Shown: positions 35,636 to 45,605 of the stretch, piece by piece
How positions within the stretch are numbered: position 1 is the stretch's first letter
Layout: each line of letters opens with the position of its first letter
Origin: Pseudoalteromonas spongiae UST010723-006
Lineage (GTDB): Bacteria > Pseudomonadota > Gammaproteobacteria > Enterobacterales > Alteromonadaceae
Assembly (NCBI RefSeq): GCF_000238255.3
Contig: NZ_CP011039.1
Span: forward strand, 2,901,001 to 2,965,000
Direction of reading: 5' to 3'
Length of the DNA: 64,000 nucleotides
Translations under genes and position numbers: made by a program
The notes under the pieces: generated by a model
Database searches by the model: none
What the model was told of the DNA's origin: nothing
Seen by the model: only the letters and a program-made list of their open reading frames with translations

Positions 35636-38362
35636 TTAAAACTCTTCCCACTCTTCGCTGCTATCGGCGAAATCATCGCCCGATGGAACCGAGGTTATTT
35701 GCAGGCGCTCACTACGCGGAGCAACTTTTGGAGCGCTTTTTGCTGCTGGTCGCTGTGTAATCATCGGAGACTCAATGCTATGATTGCCGCTAGTATTAAA
35801 GAAACTTAATAACTGACGCATACCATTTGCTTGTTCCGCCATGGATTCACTCGCCGCAGAGGCTTGCTCTACAAGCGCGGCATTTTGCTGAGTCATTTCA
35901 TCCATTTGCGTAATGGCTTTATTAACCTGTTCAATACCCGAGCTTTGCTCTTCAGATGCTACCGTTATGTCAGCAATCATTTCTGTTACTCGTTGCACAG
36001 AAGCAACTATCTCTTGCAGCGTACTACCTGATTCATTCACCAGTAGCGTTCCGTCTTCAACTTTGCTCACACTGTCTCGGATTAACTCTTTTATTTCTTT
36101 AGCTGCGGCAGCAGAACGTTGTGCTAAATTTCGCACTTCACCGGCAACAACCGCAAAGCCTCGTCCTTGCTCACCTGCTCTTGCAGCTTCTACCGCTGCA
36201 TTCAGTGCAAGTAAATTAGTTTGGAATGCAATCTCGTCAATAACACCTATGATGTCTGCAATTTTCTTGCTGGCTTGATTGATTTCGGCCATGCTTTCTA
36301 CCGCACGCTCAACCACTTCACCGCCTTGTTTAGCCTTTACTTGGGTGTCGTTGGCAAGTTCATTCGCAACTTTTGCATTATCTGCATTTTGGCGAACTGT
36401 GCTGGTCATCTCTTCCATGCTTGAAGCAGTTTCTTCTAATGACGACGCTTGCTCTTCGGTACGTTGACTTAAATCAGTATTACCTTGAGAAATTTCTTCC
36501 GCGCCACTGGCAACAAGATTAGAAGACACACTAACTTTCTCTATCACTTCGGTTAGCTTTTCTGCCGTAGTGTTTGCATCGCGTTTTAACTTATCAAATG
36601 AGCCTAAGTAATCGCTCTGAATACGCTTGGTTAAGTCACCATGCGCCATTGCATCAAGCATTTCTGCCGCTTCAGTGATTACCTCATCGGATATTTCAAC
36701 TAACCTATTGAGTCCTTGCGCGAGATTTAAGAAGAAGCCTTGTTTACCAGATTGATCGATGCGTGTATCTAGTTCACCTTGCGATGCAGCTGTTACAAGC
36801 TCGTCAATTTCTTTCTCAATTGCCACCTCAGCAGTTCTATCTAGCCACTCTACAACCGTGCCCAAACGCTCCTGATTATCAGAGAAGATAGGATTTGCAG
36901 TAAGCGCAAACGTGCGACCGCCGACCAAAATTTCAGTACTATACGTTGATGTCAATCGCTCTATCATTTGTTGCTGATGCGCCGGGTTTTTATGAAATAC
37001 ATCCATATTTGACCCCATTAATGACGACGCATTGAAGTTAGGTAAATCGCGCTTAATATCAGATTCGGCATTACGCATCATATTTAACACGGCACTATTC
37101 ATATACACAATTTCATTGCTTGCATCTGCAATCATGGTGTTGGTATTAACCGTATCGAGAGCTTGGCGAACTCGTGAATTTTCAGCAGCAATTGCCTCCG
37201 CTTCTCTTTGCGCAGCTAATTCATCGGTCAAATCTTGCCACTCGACAATGGTACCAATGCGCTCACCTTCGGTATTCAGCCAAGGTGTAGCAATTAGCGA
37301 AAAGGTTAATTCAGCAACCGTGATTCTGGTGCGATACACATCTTTAAGCGCAGCTAGCATTTTTTGTTGATGGCTTGGGTCTTTATGGAAAACATCTACA
37401 CACTGCCCAATTAAGTTGTTAGCATCAAAATTTGGCAACACTTGGCGAATAGCAGCTTCGCGCCTTTTAAGCATTTTTAAATTTTCATCGTTAATGAAAA
37501 CTATCTTTAAGTCATTGTCTGCAATCATTACATTGGCTTGACACACTTTAAGTGCATTTGCACGGTTGGCGGCCAAACGCGCTTCAAATTCGGCTTCTTT
37601 TTGCTCAGTGATGTCACTCGCATATTTCACAACTTTAAAAGGCTTACCATTTGGATCAAAAATAGGATTGTAAGACGCCCTAATCCATACATTTTTTCCA
37701 CCGTTGCCTATTCGTTTATATTCGCCAGTACAAAATTCTCCACGATTCAATTTTTGCCAAAAATCTTTATAGTCCTGACTCGAAGCGTATTCTGGCTCTG
37801 CAAACATACTATGATGTTTGCCAACAATCTCATCTAATCGATAACCCATAACACTACAAAAGTTATCGTTTGCTGTGATGATTGTGCCATCAAGGTTAAA
37901 TTCAATAACCGCTTGCGATTTACTAATCGCAGCTAGCTGCCCAGCGGCATCAGCTGATGCTATTTTCTGCTCGGTGATATCAGTAGCATATTTAACAACC
38001 TTACTAACAACACCATGTTCGTTGACAACAGGGTTGTATGACGCTTGAATCCAAATTTCTTTGCCTTCGGCGTTAATACGATTAAATTCACCAGAGATAA
38101 ACTCGCCACGTGCTAGTCGAGCCCAAAACTGGCTATACTCAGCATTATTGGCATGTGCAGGTGGTACAAACATGCGATGATGTTGTCCTTGGATTTGCTC
38201 TAAGCGATATCCCAACGCATTTAAAAAGTTGGTGTTAGCCGTAATTACAGTACCATCAGGTTTAAACTCAATGACAGCTTGAGATCGACTTAAGGCTTCT
38301 AAAATTAAATCACTCTCGGATTTCCCAGATGCTGCGTCCGGTGCTTTGCTAAACCACCACAT
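35636..38362 (-). CDS. Cytoplasmic methyl-accepting chemotaxis protein with four PAS domains
   Basis: 908 residues from ATG 38362, chosen over an upstream GTG because GGTGGAG lies at proper spacing before it. No transmembrane segment is visible. Four PAS-like domains are arranged as two duplicated pairs: about 24-131 and 147-255 share SQAVIEF...DGT..TAN; about 272-380 and 400-510 share the DVFHKxPxHQQ segment. HAMP-like repeats follow (about 515-605), then the signalling domain ([33 protein letters not shown]). The extreme C-terminus is EWEEF, matching the CheR/CheB tether pentapeptide. Ligand or cofactor unknown; redox or energy sensing is possible. Confidence 0.93.
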   Translation of the reverse strand: MWWFSKAPDAASGKSESDLILEALSRSQAVIEFKPDGTVITANTNFLNALGYRLEQIQGQHHRMFVPPAHANNAEYSQFWARLARGEFISGEFNRINAEGKEIWIQASYNPVVNEHGVVSKVVKYATDITEQKIASADAAGQLAAISKSQAVIEFNLDGTIITANDNFCSVMGYRLDEIVGKHHSMFAEPEYASSQDYKDFWQKLNRGEFCTGEYKRIGNGGKNVWIRASYNPIFDPNGKPFKVVKYASDITEQKEAEFEARLAANRANALKVCQANVMIADNDLKIVFINDENLKMLKRREAAIRQVLPNFDANNLIGQCVDVFHKDPSHQQKMLAALKDVYRTRITVAELTFSLIATPWLNTEGERIGTIVEWQDLTDELAAQREAEAIAAENSRVRQALDTVNTNTMIADASNEIVYMNSAVLNMMRNAESDIKRDLPNFNASSLMGSNMDVFHKNPAHQQQMIERLTSTYSTEILVGGRTFALTANPIFSDNQERLGTVVEWLDRTAEVAIEKEIDELVTAASQGELDTRIDQSGKQGFFLNLAQGLNRLVEISDEVITEAAEMLDAMAHGDLTKRIQSDYLGSFDKLKRDANTTAEKLTEVIEKVSVSSNLVASGAEEISQGNTDLSQRTEEQASSLEETASSMEEMTSTVRQNADNAKVANELANDTQVKAKQGGEVVERAVESMAEINQASKKIADIIGVIDEIAFQTNLLALNAAVEAARAGEQGRGFAVVAGEVRNLAQRSAAAAKEIKELIRDSVSKVEDGTLLVNESGSTLQEIVASVQRVTEMIADITVASEEQSSGIEQVNKAITQMDEMTQQNAALVEQASAASESMAEQANGMRQLLSFFNTSGNHSIESPMITQRPAAKSAPKVAPRSERLQITSVPSGDDFADSSEEWEEF

Positions 38363-38453
38363 ATCAATCTCCACCCTTTTTTATTTGATTGCATTTCATC
38401 ATCGGCTTTTACACTCACTTACCACTCACCCTGTAGATGAGTTTTTGTTTTTA

Positions 38454-38954
38454 TTAATCCGGCTCTTTGGCAAGACTCAACACCCGTTTTAAATCTAACA
38501 ACACAACCATTTTTTCACCGACATTGACCAGACCATGAACAAACTCTGTATTTTCAGTATTAGTTACATCAGGTACATCGCGCGCATCAGACTCTGAAAT
38601 GCTGTAAACATCTGATACTGCATCAACCACTAATCCCATAATTTTATCGCCACTTTCTAGGTCAACTTTGACCACAATTACTACAGTGACTGAGCTATAC
38701 GGCGCCTGCGGCAAGCCAAATCGCGCACGCAAATCAATAATTGGTACTATTGTGCCGCGCAGATTAATGGCACCTTTTACATAACTTGGCGAATTGGGAA
38801 TTTGAGTTATTTCCTCCCAACCACGGATTTCTTGCACTGTGAGAATATCCACACCATATTCTTCATCTGCCATCATAAAAGTCAGAAACTGGCAGATATT
38901 CTCTTCTTGATTCTCTTCGCTCGACTCGAGAAGATCATTTGCTATCGCTTCCAT
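38454..38954 (-). CDS. cheW: CheW coupling protein
   Basis: 166 residues. CheW fold with QFLTFMMADEEYGVDILTVQEI, YVKGAINLRGTIVPIIDLR and LVVDAVSDVYSI. It links receptors to CheA in the signalling array. I prefer the ATG at 38954, whose first base overlaps the cheA TGA stop (TGATG), over a TTG one codon earlier. Confidence 0.95.
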   Translation of the reverse strand: MEAIANDLLESSEENQEENICQFLTFMMADEEYGVDILTVQEIRGWEEITQIPNSPSYVKGAINLRGTIVPIIDLRARFGLPQAPYSSVTVVIVVKVDLESGDKIMGLVVDAVSDVYSISESDARDVPDVTNTENTEFVHGLVNVGEKMVVLLDLKRVLSLAKEPD

Positions 38955-41050
38955 CAAGCTTCCTCACTTTCTATCGGCTCAATTGCAAGCTCAGAAGTAC
39001 CTGCTTTTTTCAGGCCCGCTAATTTGATTAGCCCCGTAATATCAATAATTAGCGATACTCTTCCGTCACCTAAAATAGTCGCCCCAGAAACGCCTTCTAC
39101 TTTCTGATAATTGGCCTCTAGGCTTTTAATGACGACTTGTTGCTGTGCCAATAAATCATCAACTAATAACCCGACTTTTTGGTTGTCACTTTCAACAATA
39201 ACCAGTAAGCCTTTATCGAGATCTTCAATTGCACCACTGTGATTGAAGATTTTATGTAATCGTAAAATAGGAATGTATTCATCGCGTAAGCGTAAAACGT
39301 TTAAACCGCCACCCACGCAATTCACCATTTTCAAATCAATTTGTAATGATTCCACAATAGAAATAAGCGGAATGATGTAAGTATGCTGTGCCACTGTCAC
39401 TAACTGACCATCTAAAATAGCCAAAGTAAGCGGTAGGCGAATTGTAAAAGTGGAACCGATACCTTGTTCTGAAGTAACCTCAATTGAGCCATTAAGCGAT
39501 TGGATATTGCGTCTTACTACGTCCATACCTACGCCACGGCCAGAGATATCACTCACTTCATCTGCAGTTGAAAAACCGGGCATAAAAATTAGCTCATTAA
39601 TTTCATCATCCGATAAGTCGTCTGAGTCGCTAATTAGGCCGTTTTGAATCGCTTTTTGTTTGATCTTTTGTGTATTTAAGCCAGCACCATCATCCATAAT
39701 TTCAATAACTATGTTGCCGCCTTGATGAAATGCATTAAGTGTTACGGTACCAACTCTTGGCTTACCTGCCTCTTCCCGCTGTTCTGGCGTTTCTAGGCCA
39801 TGATCCAGTGAATTTCGCACCAAGTGCACCATAGGATCTGAAATTTTTTCCATTACTGTTTTATCAAGCTCAGTTTGCTCACCAAGGAGTTTTAGTTCAA
39901 CTTCTTTTCCTAGCTTTTGCGATGTGTCTCGCACTAAACGCGGAAAGCGACTAAATACAAAACTGATTGGCAGCATGCGAATTCGCATCACACTTTCTTG
40001 CAAATCGCGTGTGTTATGAGCAAGTTGTGCAAGTCCTTCTTGCAAGGCCATTAATTTGTTTTCAGTAATTTCTCCTTCGCCAAGCTGTGTAAGCATCGCT
40101 TGAGTGATTACCAGCTCGCCAACCATGTTAATTAGTGAATCGACTTTATCAATGCTGACCCGAATTGACGTACTTTCGGTGGAACCACTTTTCGCAGCAG
40201 CTTTTGCTGCTGGCGCAGGTTTGTCACTTTTACTTTCAGCTGTTGGCGTTGATGCCTCTTCAGTAGCTTGCTCACTAACACCTTCTGGTTCAGATTCTAT
40301 GGGGTCGTCACCAAACAATCCGCCACACAAAGTGATAGTGATTTCGGCATCATCTTCAACCCACTCAAATACTTCCTTTATTGCCTCTTCGCCTTTATCG
40401 GTCTCAAGATAAAAGCACCAAGTTAAAAAACATTCGTCAGCCGCAAGGTTATGAATATCAGGTACATCATCTAAATTTGCAGTCACGTCGAGCTGACCTA
40501 GTTCTGCCAACTCTTCAATCAAATAGATGGGCTCATTACCCGTTTTAAATAAATGATGTTGCGGCTTAAAAATCACCTCGTAGGTATCAAGTGCACCGTG
40601 CTCCACAGGTGGATTATCGCTGCTACTATTTGTAGCTACCGGTGTACTAGCTGGCTGTGACTCACCCGCTAAAATTGCCTCAAACTTTTCTTTTAACTGA
40701 GTTGCAGTCGTTAGGTCTGTTTCTTGATTATTTTGTAAATCACCTAACATTTCGCGCAAACAATCAACCGACTGCAAAAGCAGATTCACATGTTCGGCGG
40801 CTAACTCTCTGCTGCCTTCTCGGATTTGGTCTAAAAGGGTCTCTAAAACGTGGGTAAAATCGGAAACATGTGTGAAACCAAAGGTCCCACTTCCACCTTT
40901 AATAGAATGCGCGGCACGGAAAATAGTATTAATCGTCTCGTTATCTACATCACCAGGTGTGAGGTTGAGTAACTCCGATTCCATGACATCCAAACCTTCA
41001 AGGCTCTCTTCAAAGAAAACCTCAAAGAATTGGCTTAAGTCTATGCTCAT
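38954..41050 (-). CDS. cheA: CheA chemotaxis histidine kinase
   Basis: 698 residues. Hpt domain with phosphoacceptor H48 (RAAHSIKGGSGTFGF), a variable region with an acidic/Ala-rich linker (about 255-295), dimerisation helices, an HATPase domain (LVRNSLDHGLETPEQREEAG; ISGRGVGMDVV) and a C-terminal CheW-like domain. A CheY-docking P2 region may lie around 165-250 (TYEVIFKPQHHLFKTGNEPI). It phosphorylates CheY and CheB. AGGAGG precedes the ATG. The stop codon is fused to the cheW start. Confidence 0.96.
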   Translation of the reverse strand: MSIDLSQFFEVFFEESLEGLDVMESELLNLTPGDVDNETINTIFRAAHSIKGGSGTFGFTHVSDFTHVLETLLDQIREGSRELAAEHVNLLLQSVDCLREMLGDLQNNQETDLTTATQLKEKFEAILAGESQPASTPVATNSSSDNPPVEHGALDTYEVIFKPQHHLFKTGNEPIYLIEELAELGQLDVTANLDDVPDIHNLAADECFLTWCFYLETDKGEEAIKEVFEWVEDDAEITITLCGGLFGDDPIESEPEGVSEQATEEASTPTAESKSDKPAPAAKAAAKSGSTESTSIRVSIDKVDSLINMVGELVITQAMLTQLGEGEITENKLMALQEGLAQLAHNTRDLQESVMRIRMLPISFVFSRFPRLVRDTSQKLGKEVELKLLGEQTELDKTVMEKISDPMVHLVRNSLDHGLETPEQREEAGKPRVGTVTLNAFHQGGNIVIEIMDDGAGLNTQKIKQKAIQNGLISDSDDLSDDEINELIFMPGFSTADEVSDISGRGVGMDVVRRNIQSLNGSIEVTSEQGIGSTFTIRLPLTLAILDGQLVTVAQHTYIIPLISIVESLQIDLKMVNCVGGGLNVLRLRDEYIPILRLHKIFNHSGAIEDLDKGLLVIVESDNQKVGLLVDDLLAQQQVVIKSLEANYQKVEGVSGATILGDGRVSLIIDITGLIKLAGLKKAGTSELAIEPIESEEA

Positions 41051-41063
41051 GCCACCTCCTGAT

Positions 41064-41426
41064 TTATCGGATGACTTTCTTAATTACTGCTAATAACTGA
41101 TCTGGATTAAATGGTTTTACGATCCATCCAGTGGCGCCAGCGGCTTTACCTTCGGTTTTTTTATCCAGTCCCGATTCGGTAGTAAGCATTAGCATAGGCG
41201 TAAACTTGTAGGCAGGTAGCGCTCTTAATTCTCGAATAAGTGTAATGCCGTCCATAATCGGCATATTCACATCAGAAATGACCGCATCAAAGCTGTTGCC
41301 TTTAGCGATTTCTAACGCTTCGCTTCCGTCTTTCGCTTCTGTTACATCGAAACCAGCTTTTTTAAGCGTAAAACCAACCATTTGTCTCATTGATGCAGAA
41401 TCATCAACCGCCAAAATCTTTTTCAT
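41064..41426 (-). CDS. cheY: CheY-like single-domain response regulator
   Basis: 120-residue receiver with the acidic pair DD (8-9), phosphoacceptor D52 (VISDVNMPIMDG), TT at 82-83 and the invariant Lys in VKPFNPDQL. It is immediately upstream of cheA in the same operon, so phosphorylation by that CheA is likely. Whether it acts on the flagellar motor or on another output cannot be told. No cheZ lies in this operon. Confidence 0.9.
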   Translation of the reverse strand: MKKILAVDDSASMRQMVGFTLKKAGFDVTEAKDGSEALEIAKGNSFDAVISDVNMPIMDGITLIRELRALPAYKFTPMLMLTTESGLDKKTEGKAAGATGWIVKPFNPDQLLAVIKKVIR

Positions 41427-41438
41427 ACAGACCCCAAA

Positions 41439-41708
41439 TTATTGTTCTGATAAGGCAAGAAAATCTTGCACTCCCAATGTTTTTGCTGCAGCAAATAACG
41501 CATCACTTTTGCCATGCCACGTAATTTGATGCTGAGTTTCCGCTAGATTTTTTTGCAACGAACAGAGTAATTGAATTGAAGCGGTATCAGCACGAGTAAC
41601 CGAGGAAATATCCAGATCAATGCTCGATTGTTTCGATAATAAATCTAAGAGAGATTCTTTAAGCTCAGAGACTGAGTTTATGACAAGCTCAGCAGGTAAC
41701 TGATACAT
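41439..41708 (-). CDS. STAS-domain protein, first gene of chemotaxis operon
   Basis: 89-residue STAS domain (anti-anti-sigma-like), with LDISSVTRADTASIQLLCSL containing the segment where SpoIIAA-type proteins carry a phosphorylatable Ser/Thr. STAS proteins often head chemotaxis operons of this gene order (STAS-cheY-cheA-cheW-mcp-cheR-cheD-cheB), but their role there is poorly defined. It could link the array to a phosphorylation switch. Twelve bases separate it from cheY. Confidence 0.85.
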   Translation of the reverse strand: MYQLPAELVINSVSELKESLLDLLSKQSSIDLDISSVTRADTASIQLLCSLQKNLAETQHQITWHGKSDALFAAAKTLGVQDFLALSEQ

Positions 41709-41725
41709 AATTTTCTTTCCTTGTT

Positions 41726-41741
41726 CGCTTAAAATTAAGCG
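41726..41741. promoter_or_regulatory. Perfect inverted repeat upstream of the chemotaxis operon
   Basis: CGCTTAA-AA-TTAAGCG lies in the leader 18 bases before the STAS start codon. It may be an operator or a leader hairpin. I found no recognisable sigma-28 or sigma-54 promoter in the 113-base gap. Confidence 0.4.
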
Positions 41742-41821
41742 TAGACCCAGAATGAAAATTTGCCAAAATAATATCGATTTAATTAAAGCTAATTAATGCG
41801 TTAGCAGATCATAAATCGATA

Positions 41822-42439
41822 CTAATTGCTGTAGTAACCAATAATTGAGGTCAGTTCTTGTGTCATTTCACTCTGATTAATTAACGGTACTTTGCCTTTG
41901 GCAAATTCAGGTTTAAAAATGGCTCTAACCGCGCCATTTGGGTCGACTAACGTGACTGATGCACTGTGGTCAACTGTGTAATTTTCCGACTCACCATCAT
42001 CATGAATCGCGTACACTAAACCTAGGTTTCGAACAAATGGAAATAAATGCTTATGCTCTGCAGAAACAGCAGTAAAATCGGGGTTAAAGTAATCAATGTA
42101 CAGCTTGCGTTTTTCTGCGTTATCACGCTTAGGATCAACCGATACAAACCATACATTTATGGCAAAGTTAGGCGATAACTCTTTTGTTATCTGAGTTAAT
42201 TTTGCCAACGTCATTGGGCAAATATCTGGGCAACTTGTATAACCTAAAAATAATAGCGTCCAGTTACCCTTTAAGTTTTGATTAGTAACCTGTTGGCCAT
42301 TTTGGTCTTGCAACACAAATGGCTTAACAATCTTAGCCTCTTGATAGAGTAATGCGTTTGTTTGCGGAGGTGATTTTGGGCCGCAACCCAAAACCATAAA
42401 GATTAAAGATGTAACAATTAATAGCTTAAATTGGCTCAT
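41822..42439 (-). CDS. SCO1/SenC family copper chaperone, lipoprotein
   Basis: 205 residues. Signal sequence ends in the lipobox MVLGC (C19), so a membrane-anchored periplasmic protein. The thioredoxin-like fold has the copper-binding C70-P-D-I-C74 (GYTSCPDICPMTL) and the conserved His in YTVDHSASVTLVD. It delivers copper to the CuA site of cytochrome oxidase subunit II or reduces its cysteines. Last gene of the assembly operon, directly abutting cyoE. Confidence 0.92.
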   Translation of the reverse strand: MSQFKLLIVTSLIFMVLGCGPKSPPQTNALLYQEAKIVKPFVLQDQNGQQVTNQNLKGNWTLLFLGYTSCPDICPMTLAKLTQITKELSPNFAINVWFVSVDPKRDNAEKRKLYIDYFNPDFTAVSAEHKHLFPFVRNLGLVYAIHDDGESENYTVDHSASVTLVDPNGAVRAIFKPEFAKGKVPLINQSEMTQELTSIIGYYSN

Positions 42440-43336
42440 TTAAATCAACCACTTATCAATAAATAGTGCGATAAATAGTATCATAAGTTGCCAAATGGAA
42501 TAGATAAATAGCTTTATCGCAGACTTTTCTTTGGCAGCAAATTTTAGCTCCCAAGCACGATACATAAACACGCCATTAAGTAACACACTTACCGCTAAAT
42601 AAAAGTTTCCTGACATACCAATTAAAAACGGTAAAACACAAACCAATGTCAATAAAACGCTATATAACAACACCATTGTTTTGGTGAATTCAATACCATG
42701 CGTTACAGGCAACATGGGGACTTTTGCGTTTTCATAATCTTTTTTACGATCAATGGCTAACGCCCAAAAGTGCGGTGGTGTCCAAGTGAAAATTATCATC
42801 ACTAATAACCAAGGTTCTGCTGACATTGAGCCAGTTTCAGACACCCAGCCCAACAATGGCGGCATCGCGCCAGCAAAGCCCCCGATCACAATATTTTGTG
42901 GCGTGCGTCTTTTTAATACCAGCGTATAAACAAACGCATAACCGACTAAAGCAACTAAGGTAAGCCAAGCGGTCAGCCAATTTGCGTAAGCAACTAACAT
43001 GCAAAACCCAATAACCAACAGCGTCATTGAAAAGACAAACGCCTGACGATTTGTCACACTGCCAGTTGCGACTGGGCGCGAGTCGGTGCGCTTCATTTTT
43101 TTATCTATATCGCTATCAACAATATGGTTAATCACCGCAGCACTACTGGCTAATAATGCGATACCTACTATGGTTAACATCTGCTCTAGCAAGCTTCGCC
43201 CAACGTGGGGTGCCAAACCTTGTCCAACCACAGCGGTAAGCGCTAGCAACATCACAACTTTGTGTTTACAAAGCACTAAGTATTCATGAACTTTAGCGCT
43301 TAGTGAGCGCTGAAATTGTAAAACATAACTGGTCAT
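42440..43336 (-). CDS. cyoE: Protoheme IX farnesyltransferase (heme O synthase)
   Basis: 298-residue UbiA-family membrane enzyme. Prenyl-diphosphate-binding Asp motif NHIVDSDIDKKMKRTDSRP and the second motif DRKKDYENAKVPMLP are present. It converts heme B to heme O, the substrate of the heme A synthase encoded immediately upstream. Also called CtaB in this context. About nine membrane segments. Zero-base gap to the SCO gene. Confidence 0.95.
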   Translation of the reverse strand: MTSYVLQFQRSLSAKVHEYLVLCKHKVVMLLALTAVVGQGLAPHVGRSLLEQMLTIVGIALLASSAAVINHIVDSDIDKKMKRTDSRPVATGSVTNRQAFVFSMTLLVIGFCMLVAYANWLTAWLTLVALVGYAFVYTLVLKRRTPQNIVIGGFAGAMPPLLGWVSETGSMSAEPWLLVMIIFTWTPPHFWALAIDRKKDYENAKVPMLPVTHGIEFTKTMVLLYSVLLTLVCVLPFLIGMSGNFYLAVSVLLNGVFMYRAWELKFAAKEKSAIKLFIYSIWQLMILFIALFIDKWLI

Positions 43337-43346
43337 AGTTTACTCC

Positions 43347-44345
43347 CTAGCACTTGCTTTTAATGAGATATGCAAGCCGAACGCAACTTAAAAGTAGCAA
43401 TAATGCTGTCATATTATGAATAAGCGCAATATTGAGCGGAATATGCATCAAAATTAAGCTAACTCCCAGCGCAACCTGACAAAACAACACCACCCAAATA
43501 TGGTAAATAGCTCGTTTTATTATTGTTGAATAACAGTCTTTTAGAATTTTAAAACCAGCCCAAAGCACGACAAACGTGGTAACCATTGCCCAAATGCGAT
43601 GGAGAAAGTGAATCGACATACGCGCTTCAGCCGACAACACTCCAAACTCATAACTGGCGTGATCATTCGGTAATTGGAAAATACTCGTAAATGAAAAACG
43701 CTCAAATGTATTGGCGCCGCACAAAGGAAAATCTGCACAATGTGAGGCCGCGTAATTTGCCGCTAACCATCCACCTAATGCAATCTGCGAAATAACAAAG
43801 CCCAAAGCGATTATTGCCAAGCTATAATGAGGTTTAGCGCCCGAATCACCACCAGGGATACGCTCTGTGGTAAGCCTGATATAGAGCAAGAACAACAAGC
43901 TCATAATCGTAAAGCCTCCAAGCAAATGCCCCATAACGATAAGCGGCTGTAAGTTCATAGTGACTGTTAACATGCCTAACGCAGCTTGAAATACAACTAG
44001 CCCCAGAATTAACAACGGTAACTTCACAGGTGCTAATCGATGTTGCCGTTGCTTAAATGCCATTATCGCAATAAGCAAAATAATTATGCCTAATGTGCCA
44101 GCAAAATAGCGATGGATCATTTCTTTCCACGCTTTTCCTTGATCGACTTCGTGTGTTGGAAAGTGTTCTTCGACTTTTTCCAGCTCATGCGCCTCATTAG
44201 GCACAGTTAAAAAACCATAGCATCCAGGCCAATCAGGGCAGCCTAAGCCAGAGTCACTAAGTCGCGTATACGCACCTAACCCCACCACAATAAATGCAAA
44301 AACACAGCCAAACAGTACAATTTTATGATAGTGATTCATTCGCAC
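43347..44345 (-). CDS. ctaA: Heme A synthase, COX15/CtaA family
   Basis: 332 residues, eight membrane helices. Family hallmarks: GAYTRLSDSGLGCPDWPGCYG at the first loop, the conserved EMIHRYFAG (heme-ligand His), GHLLGG and HFLHRIWA, all with His residues expected to bind heme. It oxidises heme O to heme A for the oxidase. The pair C-P-D-W-P-G-C and HCADFPLCG are the conserved loop cysteines. It follows the small assembly-type gene by three bases. Confidence 0.94.
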   Translation of the reverse strand: MRMNHYHKIVLFGCVFAFIVVGLGAYTRLSDSGLGCPDWPGCYGFLTVPNEAHELEKVEEHFPTHEVDQGKAWKEMIHRYFAGTLGIIILLIAIMAFKQRQHRLAPVKLPLLILGLVVFQAALGMLTVTMNLQPLIVMGHLLGGFTIMSLLFLLYIRLTTERIPGGDSGAKPHYSLAIIALGFVISQIALGGWLAANYAASHCADFPLCGANTFERFSFTSIFQLPNDHASYEFGVLSAEARMSIHFLHRIWAMVTTFVVLWAGFKILKDCYSTIIKRAIYHIWVVLFCQVALGVSLILMHIPLNIALIHNMTALLLLLSCVRLAYLIKSKC

Positions 44346-44348
44346 CTC

Positions 44349-44873
44349 CTAAGCCCTACTGCGGCTATAATTGAGCAACTTTTTGAGGTCTTTAATAAGT
44401 CCGCGTTTCATATTATTGTCTGACTGAAGCTGATAATTAACGGGATACTCAAGCACTATTAAACCGTGATGATCGACTAAATAAATTGCATCTGATTCAA
44501 TAGCAAGTGTTTGATTTTCAAGTTGTGTAACAGCATTTTCATGTGCAGTTAAATTGGTCAGCTGCAATGCCTGCTGGCTGCTAGAAAGGGAAAATGCCCC
44601 CACATATAAATTATGTTTACCAAGCACATCAAACACATTTTTAATTAGTTGCTTTCGAGTTTCACAATGTTGCGCACAAACCTCTTCCGACAAAGTAACG
44701 AGCGACCATTTAAGTTGAGATTCCGCCGGCCACTTTTCAATTTTCTGTTCATTTTCAACGAAATGCCCGAAATTAGTTTGTGCGGGCTCAAGCCAATCAA
44801 ACTTTAACGCCAAAAAAGCAGTTAACGCTGGTGCTAAAAAACAAATAATAAAAAGTCCAAGAGTCTTATTCAT
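44349..44873 (-). CDS. Small membrane-anchored protein of the oxidase assembly operon
   Basis: 174 residues from ATG 44873, which follows AAGGAAG. One N-terminal helix (TLGLFIICFLAPALTAFLAL), then a soluble domain with CAQHC (the sequence EEVCAQHCETRKQL) in a position that recalls the SCO Cys motif, and LVDHHGLIVLEYP near the end. It looks like a divergent thioredoxin-fold protein of the kind often annotated as cytochrome oxidase assembly transmembrane protein. A redox or metal role is inferred only from context and the two Cys. Overlaps the SURF1 gene by eight bases. Confidence 0.7.
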   Translation of the reverse strand: MNKTLGLFIICFLAPALTAFLALKFDWLEPAQTNFGHFVENEQKIEKWPAESQLKWSLVTLSEEVCAQHCETRKQLIKNVFDVLGKHNLYVGAFSLSSSQQALQLTNLTAHENAVTQLENQTLAIESDAIYLVDHHGLIVLEYPVNYQLQSDNNMKRGLIKDLKKLLNYSRSRA

Positions 44874-45585
44874 GTGCACTTCCTTTTCGATATATAACCG
44901 CACCAATCACAATCGCAGCGAGAGCGAGTAAAATCCACTGCAAGGCGTACGCTTTGTGTTTATCTGGCGACATATTAATAACTTGGTAATGAAATTCGCC
45001 CAGCGCACTGTCCGGCTGTGCATAAAGAATATATGGCGCGAATGGCTGCTGGAGCGCACTTGCTGCAAACTCTGGCGTAATGTATTGCAACCGTTGTCCT
45101 TGGCGTAATTCAAGATCATTTGATACCAAGTTGAAGCTGGTAAAGTTACCAACCTTTAATAATGCGGTGAGTTTTAGTTGCTGCGGCAAGCTTACTTCTG
45201 GTAATTGCTCTCGATTTAACGAGCCCGCAAACCAACCAAGATTTACCAGCCACCAGCGTGAAGAGTTTTTTGGTTTCACGGCAACGATCAAGTCGTAACC
45301 AAAACTGCCATCAACCACTTGATTATCAAGCCACCAAAACTGCGAAGAGACTTCGCCGGATAGCGATACTTTAAGTCCCGTTGCAAGCCAATCGCTTGGT
45401 AAACTAGCGAGCTGATACCAAGGAATAACCCCTTGTTGGCTAAGCTGTTCTAGTTTTTTAATAATCGTTATTTTTTGCTGTGATCTTTGATACTGCCACA
45501 CAGCTAAACTCGTGCATATTAATGCGACAGTTGTTGTACACACTAGCAGAGTGATGCTTTTTGCACTATTCTGGATTAACCGCAT
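44866..45585 (-). CDS. SURF1-family cytochrome oxidase assembly protein
   Basis: 239 residues with one membrane helix at each end (about 12-30 and 215-233) and a periplasmic domain between: the hallmarks of SURF1/Shy1. Conserved pieces are LAVWQYQRSQQK, DLIVAVKPKNSSRWWLVNLGWF and HKAYALQWILLAL. It helps insert heme A into subunit I. First gene of the minus-strand block that continues to SCO; divergent from DUF2909. Confidence 0.9.
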   Translation of the reverse strand: MRLIQNSAKSITLLVCTTTVALICTSLAVWQYQRSQQKITIIKKLEQLSQQGVIPWYQLASLPSDWLATGLKVSLSGEVSSQFWWLDNQVVDGSFGYDLIVAVKPKNSSRWWLVNLGWFAGSLNREQLPEVSLPQQLKLTALLKVGNFTSFNLVSNDLELRQGQRLQYITPEFAASALQQPFAPYILYAQPDSALGEFHYQVINMSPDKHKAYALQWILLALAAIVIGAVIYRKGSAHE

Positions 45586-45605
45586 ATAGCAAACTCCCTA
45601 AACTT

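Noticed and set aside
41709..41821. Possible sigma-54 promoter (TTGGCAAATTTTC on the minus strand) before the chemotaxis operon
   Set aside because: The -12 TTGC element is missing at the required spacing.
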